Part shown: positions 34,076 through 44,757 of the stretch, piece after piece
How positions within the stretch are numbered: position 1 is the first letter of the stretch
How the letters are laid out: each line of letters starts with the position of its first letter
From: Actinomadura xylanilytica
GTDB taxonomy: Bacteria > Actinomycetota > Actinomycetes > Streptosporangiales > Streptosporangiaceae
Direction of reading: 5' to 3'
Assembly: GCF_030283145.1 (NCBI RefSeq)
Contig: NZ_JASNWE010000001.1
Coordinates: forward strand, 2,278,276-2,342,275
DNA length: 64,000 nt
Program-made: the position numbers and the translations under genes
The notes under the pieces: model-generated
What the model was told of the DNA's origin: nothing
The model's input: the letters and a program-made list of their open reading frames with translations, nothing else
Database searches by the model: none

Positions 34076-36013
34076 ATGCCCGATCAGCCGGATCAGCTTG
34101 AACCCGAGACCGTCATGCGGGAGATCGCCGACCTGGAGGGCAGGATCGGCGAGCTGCGCCAGGCGGCCGGGATGCCCGATCCCGACTTGCGGGCGACCCT
34201 GGACGCGGCGCTGGTCGAGCTGGAGCTCACCCTGACGGCGCTGCGCACCATGGGCAACGACCACACCGCCTCGGCGGGCCTGTCGGCGACGGCCGAGTCC
34301 GAGCGGCGGGTGCTGCGCACCGTCTTCCAGGACGCGCCCGTCCCGCTGTTCCTGCTCGACCGCGACGCCGGCGTGCGGCGGGTCAACAAGCAGGCCGCGG
34401 CGCTGCTCGGCACCTCCCCCGGGTACGTGTCGGGCAAGCAGTTCACCGCGTTCTGCGACCTGGCGACGCGGGCGGCGCTCCGGTCCCAGCTCGCCGCGGT
34501 CGTCCGGACCGGGCGGCGGCGCCGCGCGCAGGTCCGGTTCCTCGGCCGCGACCACCCGATCGACGCGGTGGTGACGCTGGCGCGGGTGTGGATCCGCGGC
34601 GAGCCCGACCCGATGGTCGTCGCCGCGGCCGGGTCCACCGACACCCCGACCGAGGAGCCACCGGCCCGGCGCGGCGACGCGCCGTCCCCGGGTGACGACG
34701 AGGCGGTGGCGACGATCGTGCACCGGATGGACGTGCTCGCGACCGCCAGCGAGCTGCTGCTCGACGAGCCGGTGCTGAACGAGACCGTGGCGATGCGGCG
34801 CTGCGCCCGGCTGCTGGCCGCCGAGCTGGCCGACTGGGCGTTCATCGACCTGGCCCCGGGCCCGGCCCCGCTCGGGCAGCCCGTCCAGCCGGGCGGGACC
34901 GGTCCCGCCGCGCTGCGCCGGCAGGTGGTGATCGGCCCCGAGGGCGAGCACGCGCACGAGGCGGCCCGGACGCTGGAGGACCTGGTCTCGGACCGGGACA
35001 CGCTGCCGTACACCGTCTACGCGAGCCGGCAGAGCGCGCTGCGCCCGCACGTCGAGGACCTCGACCTGCTCGGCCGGTTCCCGGACGGGCAGCCGGTACT
35101 GGCGCGGATCGGCGCGACGTCGGTGCTGTGCGTCCCGGTGGAGGACGGCGACCGCTGCATCGGCGCGATCACCCTGGCCGGGAGCGGCGAGCAGGGCCCG
35201 TTCGACCTGACCGACCTCGCGGTCGTCCAACGGCTGGGCCGGTACCTGGCGCTGGTCATCCGGGCGTCCCGGCTCTACCGGCGGCGCGCCGAGGTCGCCG
35301 ACACGCTCCAGGCCAGCCTGCTGCCCAAGGAGCTGCCGTCGATCCCCGGGCTCGCGCTGGCCGCGCGGTACATGACCGCGACGCACGGCGCCGAGGTCGG
35401 CGGCGACTTCTACGACGTGTTCCGCACCCGGGACGGATGGGGGCTGGTGCTCGGCGACGTGTGCGGCAAGGGCGAGGACGCCGCCGCGGTCACCGCCACC
35501 GCCCGGCACTGCGTGCGGCTGGCCTCGCGCTGGAAGTCGCGTCCCCGCGAGGTGCTGGGCATGGTCAACGAGACGCTGCTGGACGAGGACCGCTTCGTCA
35601 CCGCCGTGCTGGCCGGGCTGGAGCCGGACGCCGACGGGATCACGGTCTCGCTCGGCACCGCGGGGCACCCGCCGGCGATCGTGGTCCGCGCCGACGGGGT
35701 GATCCGCACCGCGTCCCGCGGCGGCGTCCCGCTCGGGCTCTTCGACGACTTCGAGGCCGGGCACGACACGCTCGCCCTCAGTGTCGGCGACACGCTGTTC
35801 CTGCACTCGGACGGGGTGCTGGACGCCTGCGACATGGCACGGCACCAGTTCGGGCAGGAGCGGCTACTGGAGTCGCTGGCGGCGCACGCCGGCGACTCGG
35901 TGGAGGACATGCTCGGCGCGGTCGAGCGGACGCTGCTGGAGTTCTGCGACGGCGACCTGCGCGACGACGTGTCGATGCTCGCGCTGCGCGTGCTGCCCAA
36001 GTCGCTCACCTGA
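34076..36013 (+). CDS. PAS-GAF-SpoIIE type PP2C phosphatase, 645 aa
   Basis: An N-terminal helical segment (residues 1-65) is followed by PAS (~78-180), GAF (~225-400) and the PP2C/SpoIIE domain (~405-640). Metal-binding motifs are GGDFYD (442-447), LGDVCGKG and DDVSML at the end. Unlike the protein at 27763 it has no kinase domain. Likely dephosphorylates a STAS antagonist. AGGGAG precedes the ATG at 34076. Convergent with proS across a hairpin. Confidence 0.92.
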   Translation: MPDQPDQLEPETVMREIADLEGRIGELRQAAGMPDPDLRATLDAALVELELTLTALRTMGNDHTASAGLSATAESERRVLRTVFQDAPVPLFLLDRDAGVRRVNKQAAALLGTSPGYVSGKQFTAFCDLATRAALRSQLAAVVRTGRRRRAQVRFLGRDHPIDAVVTLARVWIRGEPDPMVVAAAGSTDTPTEEPPARRGDAPSPGDDEAVATIVHRMDVLATASELLLDEPVLNETVAMRRCARLLAAELADWAFIDLAPGPAPLGQPVQPGGTGPAALRRQVVIGPEGEHAHEAARTLEDLVSDRDTLPYTVYASRQSALRPHVEDLDLLGRFPDGQPVLARIGATSVLCVPVEDGDRCIGAITLAGSGEQGPFDLTDLAVVQRLGRYLALVIRASRLYRRRAEVADTLQASLLPKELPSIPGLALAARYMTATHGAEVGGDFYDVFRTRDGWGLVLGDVCGKGEDAAAVTATARHCVRLASRWKSRPREVLGMVNETLLDEDRFVTAVLAGLEPDADGITVSLGTAGHPPAIVVRADGVIRTASRGGVPLGLFDDFEAGHDTLALSVGDTLFLHSDGVLDACDMARHQFGQERLLESLAAHAGDSVEDMLGAVERTLLEFCDGDLRDDVSMLALRVLPKSLT

Positions 36014-36038
36014 CGCCCGTTCACGCGGCCACGGCCAC

Positions 36039-36070
36039 GGCCGCCGGCACCGGTGACGGTGGTGGCGGCC
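36039..36070. terminator. Two-tier hairpin between the phosphatase and proS genes
   Basis: An outer GGCCGCC/GGCGGCC stem encloses an inner CACCG/CGGTG stem with a GTGA loop. It sits between convergent genes and may serve both. Confidence 0.55.
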
Positions 36071-36120
36071 GGGGCGGAGACGTGCCCAGGTGGAGACGTG
36101 CTCCAGTCGCGGGACGTGCT

Positions 36121-37611
<1,491 letters not shown>

Positions 37612-37641
37612 TCATCGTTCCGGCCGGTGTAAGGTCCGCCA

Positions 37642-39348
37642 ATGCGCTGGTCCCAGATGTTCGTGCCCACCCTGCGTGACGATCCGGCCGAGGCCGACGC
37701 CGCCAGCCACCGGCTGCTGCTGCGCGCGGGATACATCCGCCAGCTCACGGCGGGCCACTACTCGATGCTGCCGCTGGCGGTACGGGTCCGGGCGAAGGTG
37801 ATCGGCATCGTCCGCGCGGAGATGGACGCGATCGGCGCGCAGGAGATGCTGCTCCCCGAGATGCACCCGGCCGAGCCGTGGCGGAAGTCGGGCCGCTGGG
37901 ACCAGATGGGCCAGGAGATGTTCCGGCTGCGGGACCGGCGGGGCGCCGACATGGCGCTCGGCATGACCCACGAGGAGATCTTCGCGACGGTCGCGCAGGA
38001 GCTCGGCTCGTACAAGCGGCTGCCGCAGCAGTGGTACCAGTTCCAGACCAAGTTCCGCGACGAGCCGCGTCCCAAGGGCGGGCTCATGCGCACGCGCGAG
38101 TTCACGATGAAGGACGCCTACAGCTTCGACATCGACCAGGCGGGCCTGGACGCCTCGTTCCAGACCTACCACGGCGCCTACACGCGGATCTTCGAGCGGC
38201 TCGGGCTGCCGGCCCTGGCGGTGGACGCGTCCAGCGGCATGATGGGCGGGGCCGGGTCGACCGAGTTCATGTGCCCCGCCGAGATCGGCGAGGACCTCGT
38301 CGTGCACTCCCCCGCCTGCGGATACGCGGCCAACATCGAGCGCGCCACGTCCCGGCTGGCCGAGGCCGAGGTCGCGGGCGAGGCCGGGCCGGCCGCGCCC
38401 GAGCCGTTCGGCACGCCCGGGGTGCGGACCATCGAGGACCTCGCCACCGGGTACGCGGCGCCGGCCGACCGGCAGATCAAGACCCTGGTGTACGTCCTGG
38501 ACGGCGCGCTCACCCTGATCCTGCTGCGCGGCGACCATCCGCTGAACGAGCAGAAGCTGGTCGACGCGACCGGCGCCGCGGACCTGCGGGCCGCGACGGC
38601 CGAGGAGATCCGCGACGCGCTCGGCGCGCTGCCGGGCAGCCTCGGCGCGGTCGGCGTCACCGCGCTCCCGGTGATCGCCGACGAGGCGCTGCGGGGCCGC
38701 CGGTCGATGTTCACCGGCGCCAACGTCGACGGGACGCACCTGCGCGGCGTGGACGTCGAACGCGACATCGCCGTCGGGACCTGGGCCGACCTGCGCGAGG
38801 TCGCGGCCGGGGAGCCGTGCGTGCGCTGCGGCGAGCCCCTCCAGGTCGAGCGGGCGATCGAGGTCGGGCACATCTTCAAGCTCGGCGACAAGTACGCGCG
38901 GGCGCTCGGCGCCGAGGTGCTCGACCCGGACGGCAAGCTCGTCCCGCTGGTGATGGGCAGCTACGGCATCGGGATCGAGCGGGCGATGGCGACGATCGTG
39001 GAGATCCACCACGACGAGCGCGGGATCGTGTGGCCGGTCGCGGTCGCGCCGTTCCACGTGGCGGTCGTGCTCGCCCAGTCCGACGACGGGGCGGTCACGG
39101 CCGCGGGCGAGGAGATCTACGCCGCGCTCGGCGCCGCGGGCGTCGAGGTGATCATCGACGATCGGGCCGAGCGGGCCGGGGTGAAGTTCCGCGACGTGGA
39201 GCTGACCGGCATCCCGTACCGCGTCACGGTCGGACGGCGCGGGCTGGCGGACGGCGTCGCGGAGGTCACCGCCCGGTCCACCGGGGAGACCGTCAAGATC
39301 GCGCTCGACGAGGTCGTCCCGCACGTGCGGGGCCTGCTCGGGCTGTAG
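37642..39348 (+). CDS. proS: Prolyl-tRNA synthetase, bacterial type with editing insertion, 568 aa
   Basis: The bacterial ProRS signature is intact: GYIRQLTAGHYSMLPLAVRV, QEMLLPEMHPAEPW, LGMTHEEIFATVAQEL, RDEPRPKGGLMRTREFTMKD, and GSYGIGIERAMATIVE. The editing domain is inserted between motifs 2 and 3 (about residues 225-385; HPLNEQKLVDATGA lies within it). The ATG at 37642 has only a weak purine stretch (GTAAGG). It gives the cell two ProRS enzymes of different lineage, head to head. Confidence 0.95.
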   Translation: MRWSQMFVPTLRDDPAEADAASHRLLLRAGYIRQLTAGHYSMLPLAVRVRAKVIGIVRAEMDAIGAQEMLLPEMHPAEPWRKSGRWDQMGQEMFRLRDRRGADMALGMTHEEIFATVAQELGSYKRLPQQWYQFQTKFRDEPRPKGGLMRTREFTMKDAYSFDIDQAGLDASFQTYHGAYTRIFERLGLPALAVDASSGMMGGAGSTEFMCPAEIGEDLVVHSPACGYAANIERATSRLAEAEVAGEAGPAAPEPFGTPGVRTIEDLATGYAAPADRQIKTLVYVLDGALTLILLRGDHPLNEQKLVDATGAADLRAATAEEIRDALGALPGSLGAVGVTALPVIADEALRGRRSMFTGANVDGTHLRGVDVERDIAVGTWADLREVAAGEPCVRCGEPLQVERAIEVGHIFKLGDKYARALGAEVLDPDGKLVPLVMGSYGIGIERAMATIVEIHHDERGIVWPVAVAPFHVAVVLAQSDDGAVTAAGEEIYAALGAAGVEVIIDDRAERAGVKFRDVELTGIPYRVTVGRRGLADGVAEVTARSTGETVKIALDEVVPHVRGLLGL

Positions 39349-39370
39349 CCGGGCCCAGGCGGCGCCGGGG

Positions 39371-41383
39371 TCACCGGATGGGGTCGACGTGCCGGCTCGC
39401 CAGGCTGTCGGAGACGAGTTCGGCGAGACGGACCTCGTAGGGCGGGAACGCGCGGGCCTCGCCGTCCTCCCCCTGGTCGCCTGCCTGGTCGCCGTGCTCG
39501 CGCCGGATCGCGGTGAGCGCGGGCCCGACCTCGGGGGCGGCGGCGAGCGCCTCGGCGGGCATCCCGGCGAGCACGTCGAGCAGGATGGTGTAGTCCCAGG
39601 CGTCCTCGTCGCCCGGGTCGGCCTCGGCACGCCGTCGGATCTCGGCGGCGATCACGTCGGCGGTCTCCGGGAGGCCGATCGCCCGGAGGGTGAGCTTCGC
39701 CTGGTGGCGGGTGTCGCGGTAGATCTCCTCGTCCTCCAGCACGTCCAGCAGGGTCGGCGTGACCGGTGCCGCGGCCGGGCCGACCCAGGCGAGGGCGCTC
39801 ATCAGGTCGTACTTGGTCGACTCGTCGCGGAACCAGTGTCCTGTGTCGTCCTGCGCCGGGAAAGGGAAAGCGCGCAGGGCGTCGTGCAGGGCGGGCACCA
39901 CCGCGGCGCCTCGTTCGGCCAAGGCCGCCGTGGTCAGCCGGCTGAGGAAATTGCCGAGGGCGGGGAGGCTCGCTATGAGCGCCTCCGTCGTCGGCGCGGT
40001 CTCGCCGGTGAAGTGGGCCAGCAGCCTTCCACCTCCTTCGGGACCGTGCCGGTTGAACATCTGGCTGAGTCTCATGGTGGCCGTGTCCCTCTCGACCTCC
40101 GCCAGGGCGATCGCGGCCGTCTCCCTGATGTGCCGCTCCTCGGCGACGACGACCAGTTCGCTGAGAGCGTCGACCGCCCGCGTCCGCAGCGACCGGTCGA
40201 CGAGCCCTTCCACGCCGCCCGGCGTCCCCAGCACGCGTGCCGCGCGGGCGGCGGCCCGGGCGTCGGAGCGGTGGCCGCGGACGTCGTCGATGAGCGTCTC
40301 CGCGTCCAGGGCCTCGGTGGGCCCGGACGAGCTGCCGGTGCGCAGCGGGACGAGCGCGCCCTCCAGAAGGTGCACCTGGCCGCCGGCGCCGCCGATGAGC
40401 CAGTGCCGTCCGTCCGGCGTTCCGGTGGCGGCAGTGAGCGCCCACGGGTCCTCGTGGCCGTACGGCACGGCGGGACGGTACCGGGGCGCGGGGGCGAAAC
40501 GGGCGACGGGTCCGCGGCCGTGCAGGCGCCACAGCGCGGCCGTCCCGTCCTCGGACGCGGAGAGCACCAGGTCGGTGCGCGGGGCGAGGGCCAGGGCCCG
40601 GATCCGTCCGGTGTGCGCGCGGGCGACGCGTCCCAGGCGATGCCCGGTGCACGCGTCCCACCAGGTCAGCGAGCCGTCCCGGTCGCCGAGGACCACCAGC
40701 GGCGCGTCCGGGTGCGCCGCGATCGCCGTCGGCCGCCCGTCCGGGACGAACGAGGCGACGGGCGCGCCGGTCTCGGCGTCGAGGACGGCCACGCGGCCGT
40801 GGCGCGGCGACACCACCAGCCGTCCCCGGTCGCAGCAGCGCATCAGCCGCTGGCCGGACGGCTCCCGCTCCCGGAACGTCCACACCTGTTCGGGGTCGGA
40901 CCACCGGTCGAGCGGCGGCATCCGCCACGCCCCGACCTCGCCGTCGTCGCCGCCCGTGATGATCAGGCCCGTCCCGGAGAGCGCCAGCGCGTCGAGTCTG
41001 CCGAACCGCTGGAACCGGCCGTGCTGGGAGCCGTCCAGGCTCCACCAGCGCAGGTCGCCGTCCTGCACGACCATGACGGACCGCCCGCCGTGCCCGAGGA
41101 CCGGCGACCGCGAGCCGGGCTCGTGGCTGATCCGCCGCCCTTCGAGGCCGTCGCCGCGCAGCGTCCAGCGGGCGGCGCCGCCACCGGTGGTGATCAGGCT
41201 CGTCCCGGCGAGGACGGCACCGGCGACCGGCTCGTCGCCGAAGCCGCCGACAGACGCGTGGAGCCGTCCCCCGGGCGGGTCCCAGAACCGGACCTCCCCG
41301 GACCGCGAGCCGGTCGCGCCGAGCCGTCCGTCCGGGGAGATCGCCACCGCCGTGACGGGATCGCCATGATCGTCAGAACGCAT
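39371..41383 (-). CDS. WD40 and HEAT-repeat protein, 670 aa
   Basis: The N-terminal ~340 residues hold WD40-like beta-propeller repeats (DPVTAVAISPDGRLGATGSRSGEVRFWD; RIRALALAPRTDLVLSASEDGTAALWR). The C-terminal ~300 residues are helical with HEAT/ARM-like repeats (RTRAVDALSELVVV, TAAIALAEVERDTATM). It is predicted cytosolic and likely a scaffold. The ATG at 41383 lacks a clear ribosome site, so the start is uncertain. It ends 22 bases from the bacterial-type proS, convergently, and is divergent from the ABC-F gene. Confidence 0.82.
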   Translation of the reverse strand: MRSDDHGDPVTAVAISPDGRLGATGSRSGEVRFWDPPGGRLHASVGGFGDEPVAGAVLAGTSLITTGGGAARWTLRGDGLEGRRISHEPGSRSPVLGHGGRSVMVVQDGDLRWWSLDGSQHGRFQRFGRLDALALSGTGLIITGGDDGEVGAWRMPPLDRWSDPEQVWTFREREPSGQRLMRCCDRGRLVVSPRHGRVAVLDAETGAPVASFVPDGRPTAIAAHPDAPLVVLGDRDGSLTWWDACTGHRLGRVARAHTGRIRALALAPRTDLVLSASEDGTAALWRLHGRGPVARFAPAPRYRPAVPYGHEDPWALTAATGTPDGRHWLIGGAGGQVHLLEGALVPLRTGSSSGPTEALDAETLIDDVRGHRSDARAAARAARVLGTPGGVEGLVDRSLRTRAVDALSELVVVAEERHIRETAAIALAEVERDTATMRLSQMFNRHGPEGGGRLLAHFTGETAPTTEALIASLPALGNFLSRLTTAALAERGAAVVPALHDALRAFPFPAQDDTGHWFRDESTKYDLMSALAWVGPAAAPVTPTLLDVLEDEEIYRDTRHQAKLTLRAIGLPETADVIAAEIRRRAEADPGDEDAWDYTILLDVLAGMPAEALAAAPEVGPALTAIRREHGDQAGDQGEDGEARAFPPYEVRLAELVSDSLASRHVDPIR

Positions 41384-41494
41384 GCGCAGAGTGAAGCAGC
41401 CGTATCCTCGGTTGTCGCCTGAAAATGCGTTTGACGGGGTCGGCGGGCCTTCTGGAGACTCGAAGGCCGGACGGCGGTCGGCAAGGAGGAACCG

Positions 41495-43138
41495 GTGGGG
41501 CACGTTGAGGCGGGGCACGTCAGCCATACGCTCCCTGACGGGCGGGTGCTGCTCGACGACGTCTCGTTCCGCGTGGGCGAGGGGGTCACCGCCGCGCTGG
41601 TGGGCCCGAACGGCGCCGGGAAGACCACCCTCCTGCGCCTGGTCGCCGGTGATCTCACCCCGCAGGACGGCACGGTCGCGCACAGCGGCGGGCTCGGCGT
41701 GATGCGGCAGTTCGTCGGGAACGTGCGGGACGCCTCGTCCGTCCACGACCTGCTCCTGACCACCGCTGCGCCCCAGGTGCGGGAGGCCGCGGCCGTCCTG
41801 GACGCCGCCGAGCTGGCCATGATGGAGCGCGACGACGAGCCGGCCCAGATGCGGTACGCCAACGCGCTCACCGGGTGGGGCGACGCGGGCGGCTACGACG
41901 CCGAGGTGCTGTGGGACGCGTGCTGCGTGGCGGCGCTCGGCGTCCCCTACGACAAGTGCCGCTACCGCGACGCCGGGACGCTGTCGGGCGGCGAGCAGAA
42001 GCGGCTCGTCCTGGAGGCGCTGCTCCGCGGCCCCGACGAGGTCCTGCTGCTCGACGAGCCCGACAACTACCTCGACGTGCCCGGCAAGCTGTGGCTGGAG
42101 GAGCGGCTCCGCGAGACGTCCAAGACCGTCCTGCTGGTCTCGCACGACCGCGAGCTGCTCGACCGGGCCGCCGACCGCATCGTCACGGTCGAGGCGGGCC
42201 GGGCGTGGATCCACGGCGGCCGGTTCGCCACCTACGCCGAGGCCCGCCAGGACCGCAACGAGCGGCTGGAGGAGCTGCGCCGCCGCTGGGACGAGGAGCA
42301 CGCCAAACTCAGGCAGCTCGTCATGATGCTCAAGAACAAGGCCACCTTCAACGACGGGCTGGCCTCCCGCTACCAGGCGGCGCAGACCCGGCTGCGCAAG
42401 TTCGAGGAGGCGGGGCCGCCGGAGGTCCCGCCGCGCGACCAGAGCATCAAGATGCGGCTGCGCGGCGGCCGGACGGGCAAGCGCGCGGTGGTCTGCGAGG
42501 GGCTGGAGCTCACCGGCCTGATGAGGCCGTTCGACACCGAGGTCTGGTACGGCGAGCGCGTCGCGGTGCTCGGCTCCAACGGCTCGGGCAAGTCGCACTT
42601 CCTGCGCCTGCTGGCCGGCGTCGCCGAGACCCTCCCGCGCGGCGCGACCCCGGTCGAGCCGGTCGCGCACACCGGCGTGGGCCGCCTGGGCGCGCGCGTC
42701 GTCCCGGGCCTGTTCGCGCAGACCCACGCCCGTCCCGACCTGGCCGGACGGACGCCGTGCGAGATCGTGATGACCGAGCACGCACGGCTCCAGAACGCCG
42801 CGATGAACGCCCTGGCCCGCTACGAGCTCCAGCTCTGCGCCGAGCAGCCCTTCGAGACCCTGTCGGGCGGCCAGCAGGCCCGGTTGCAGATCCTCCTGCT
42901 GGAGCTGGGCGGCGCCACCCTCCTCCTCCTGGACGAGCCCACCGACAACCTCGACCTGGCCAGCGCCGAGGCCCTCCAGGAGGGGCTGGAGTACTACGAG
43001 GGCACCGTCCTGGCGGTGACACACGACCGCTGGTTCGCCCGCTCCTTCGACCGCTTCCTGGTCTTCGGCGCCGACGGCTCGGTCTACGAGTCCCCCGACC
43101 CCGTCTGGGACGAGACCCGCGTCACCCGCCCCCGCTGA
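41495..43138 (+). CDS. ABC-F family ATPase, 547 aa
   Basis: Two ABC domains without membrane segments. Domain 1 has Walker A GPNGAGKT (37-44) and signature LSGGEQ (163-168) with LLLDEPDNYLD. Domain 2 has GSNGSGKS (360-367), LSGGQQ (456-461) and LLLDEPTDNLD. The linker between them is helical and charged (QDRNERLEELRRRWDEEHAKLRQL), as in EttA and ribosome-protection ABC-F proteins. AAGGAGG lies before the GTG start. A ribosome-acting factor is likely; whether it gives antibiotic resistance cannot be told. Confidence 0.93.
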   Translation: MGHVEAGHVSHTLPDGRVLLDDVSFRVGEGVTAALVGPNGAGKTTLLRLVAGDLTPQDGTVAHSGGLGVMRQFVGNVRDASSVHDLLLTTAAPQVREAAAVLDAAELAMMERDDEPAQMRYANALTGWGDAGGYDAEVLWDACCVAALGVPYDKCRYRDAGTLSGGEQKRLVLEALLRGPDEVLLLDEPDNYLDVPGKLWLEERLRETSKTVLLVSHDRELLDRAADRIVTVEAGRAWIHGGRFATYAEARQDRNERLEELRRRWDEEHAKLRQLVMMLKNKATFNDGLASRYQAAQTRLRKFEEAGPPEVPPRDQSIKMRLRGGRTGKRAVVCEGLELTGLMRPFDTEVWYGERVAVLGSNGSGKSHFLRLLAGVAETLPRGATPVEPVAHTGVGRLGARVVPGLFAQTHARPDLAGRTPCEIVMTEHARLQNAAMNALARYELQLCAEQPFETLSGGQQARLQILLLELGGATLLLLDEPTDNLDLASAEALQEGLEYYEGTVLAVTHDRWFARSFDRFLVFGADGSVYESPDPVWDETRVTRPR

Positions 43139-43160
43139 CCGCTTCGGGTCGCGCCGTCGG

Positions 43161-43571
43161 TCAGGACGGGACGGAGCGGAGCCAGCGGGCTACGCCGCCG
43201 TGGTGGCTGCACGTTCCTCGGCGGTGCGCCGAATAGGAGATGTTGCCGTCACGGCAGACCGCCGTCGCGCCGGCCGGGTAAGCGGGCTTCACCTTCTTGG
43301 GCGTCCTGGGCCGCGCTCTTGGGCGGCTCGGTTTCGGGGTCGGCCGGGTACGGGTCCGCGTCGGCGCCGGCCTCACGCGGGTGGGTGCGGGGGTGGCGGT
43401 CGGCGTGGACTCCGTCGGGGTCGGCGATTCGGCCGGGGGCTCCGTGGACGGGATGGACGACTCGGCCACGGGTTCGGAGGTCGGCGCCGCCGTCGGGGTG
43501 CCGGCACCGCATCCGGCCGCGGACAGCACGGTCGCCAGTGCGGCGACGAGTAGGGCGAGACGCTTGGGCAA
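43161..43571 (-). CDS. DUF3761-like lipoprotein, 136 aa
   Basis: TTG at 43571 with GGGAGG just upstream gives a lipoprotein signal with lipobox LSAAGC (Cys21). A long Thr/Pro/Arg linker follows (TPTESTPTATPAPTRVRPAP). The C-terminal ~35 residues (AVCRDGNISYSAHRRGTCSHHG, then VARWL) match the small DUF3761 wall-binding-type domain. No ATG candidate reads through the signal. Convergent with the ABC-F gene. Confidence 0.85.
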   Translation of the reverse strand: MPKRLALLVAALATVLSAAGCGAGTPTAAPTSEPVAESSIPSTEPPAESPTPTESTPTATPAPTRVRPAPTRTRTRPTPKPSRPRARPRTPKKVKPAYPAGATAVCRDGNISYSAHRRGTCSHHGGVARWLRSVPS

Positions 43572-43788
43572 GGGGGCCTCCCAGAATGTCGATGCACCGG
43601 GAAGACGCCGCGTCGCCTCCGGCGGATGGCGGCGGACCCGGTTGCGGCCAGTGGGGGACGCCGCTCTCCGGAAGGCGGTAGACGCGCGGTCGCCCGATCG
43701 GGCCCGGCGGTTGCCCCGGCGTCCGGCATCGGTCAGGCACCGACCCCCTGACCTGCCCGTTTTAGGTGATTTTGGGTAAGGTGCTCTG

Positions 43789-44757
43789 GTGCGCGTAGTG
43801 GTGACGGGGGCGGCCGGGTTCATCGGGGGGCAGGTGACCGATGCGCTCTCGCACGCCGGGCACGAGGTCCTCGCGGTCGACGCGCCGGGACGGGCACTGT
43901 GCCCGGACGCGGCGCGGCCGGGCTGGGCCCGGCTGGCCGGACGGCCCGGCGTCACCCGGATCGAGGCCGATCTGGCGCTGGACGATCTGGCCGGGCTGGT
44001 CGAGGCCGACGCGATCGTCCACCTGGCGGGACGTCCCGGCGTCCGCAGCTCGTGGGGGGCAGGGCGGGCCCTGGCCGAGCGCGACAACGTGACGGCGACG
44101 CGGCGCCTTCTGGAAGCGTGTGCCGGACGGCCCGCGCGGCTGCGGCCACGCGTGGTGGTCGCGTCCAGTTCCTCTGTGTACGGGTCCGCGGGGCTCCGTC
44201 CCAACCGGGAGGACGACGCGCTGGACCCCGCGAGCCCCTACGCGGTCAGCAAGGTCGAGGTGGAGCGGCTCACCCGGCAGGCCGCGCGGGACGGGCTGCG
44301 CACGGTGCTGCTGCGCTACTTCTCGGTGTACGGGCCCCGGCAGCGGCCCGACATGGCCTTCCACCGGTTCGTGGAGGCGGTGCTGGACGGGCGTCCGCTG
44401 CCGGTGTTCGGCGACGGGCGGCGGTCCCGGTCGTTCACGCACGTCGGGGACGTGGCGGCGGCGACCCTCGCGGCGGTCGCGGCGGAGCTGCCGCCCGGGA
44501 TCGCGATCAACGTCGGGCATCCCGAGCCGGTGCGGGTGCGGGCGGCGATCGAACTGCTGACCGGCGTGCTGGGCGTCCCGGCGGAGATCCGCAGCGAGAC
44601 GCCGGTCGCCGGGGACGCGACGCGGACCTGGGCCGATCCGGGACGGGCCGCGCGGCTCCTCGGCTGGACGGCGCAGACCGCACTGGCGGGCGGCCTCGCC
44701 GACCAGATCTCCTGGCACCGGGGACTGCGCGTCCACGAGGAGGTGCGGGCCGGATGA
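43789..44757 (+). CDS. NAD-dependent sugar epimerase/dehydratase, 322 aa
   Basis: Extended SDR fold: Rossmann motif GAAGFIGG (about 7-14) and active-site SSSSVYG with Y-x3-K (YAVSK, near 164-168). RYFSVYGPRQRPDMAFHRFVEA is the sugar-nucleotide signature. Likely acts on a UDP- or GDP-sugar to supply the following glycosyltransferases. The GTG start has no strong ribosome site, and a TAAGGT 12 bases upstream could be a -10 element of a leaderless transcript. ATGA overlap couples it to the next gene. Confidence 0.92.
   Translation: MRVVVTGAAGFIGGQVTDALSHAGHEVLAVDAPGRALCPDAARPGWARLAGRPGVTRIEADLALDDLAGLVEADAIVHLAGRPGVRSSWGAGRALAERDNVTATRRLLEACAGRPARLRPRVVVASSSSVYGSAGLRPNREDDALDPASPYAVSKVEVERLTRQAARDGLRTVLLRYFSVYGPRQRPDMAFHRFVEAVLDGRPLPVFGDGRRSRSFTHVGDVAAATLAAVAAELPPGIAINVGHPEPVRVRAAIELLTGVLGVPAEIRSETPVAGDATRTWADPGRAARLLGWTAQTALAGGLADQISWHRGLRVHEEVRAG

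Noticed and set aside
41495..43138. A complete antibiotic self-resistance or biosynthetic cluster around the ABC-F and P450 genes.
   Set aside because: No polyketide, peptide or other biosynthetic core enzyme is in the window; the P450 and ABC-F genes are 7 kb apart with unrelated genes between.
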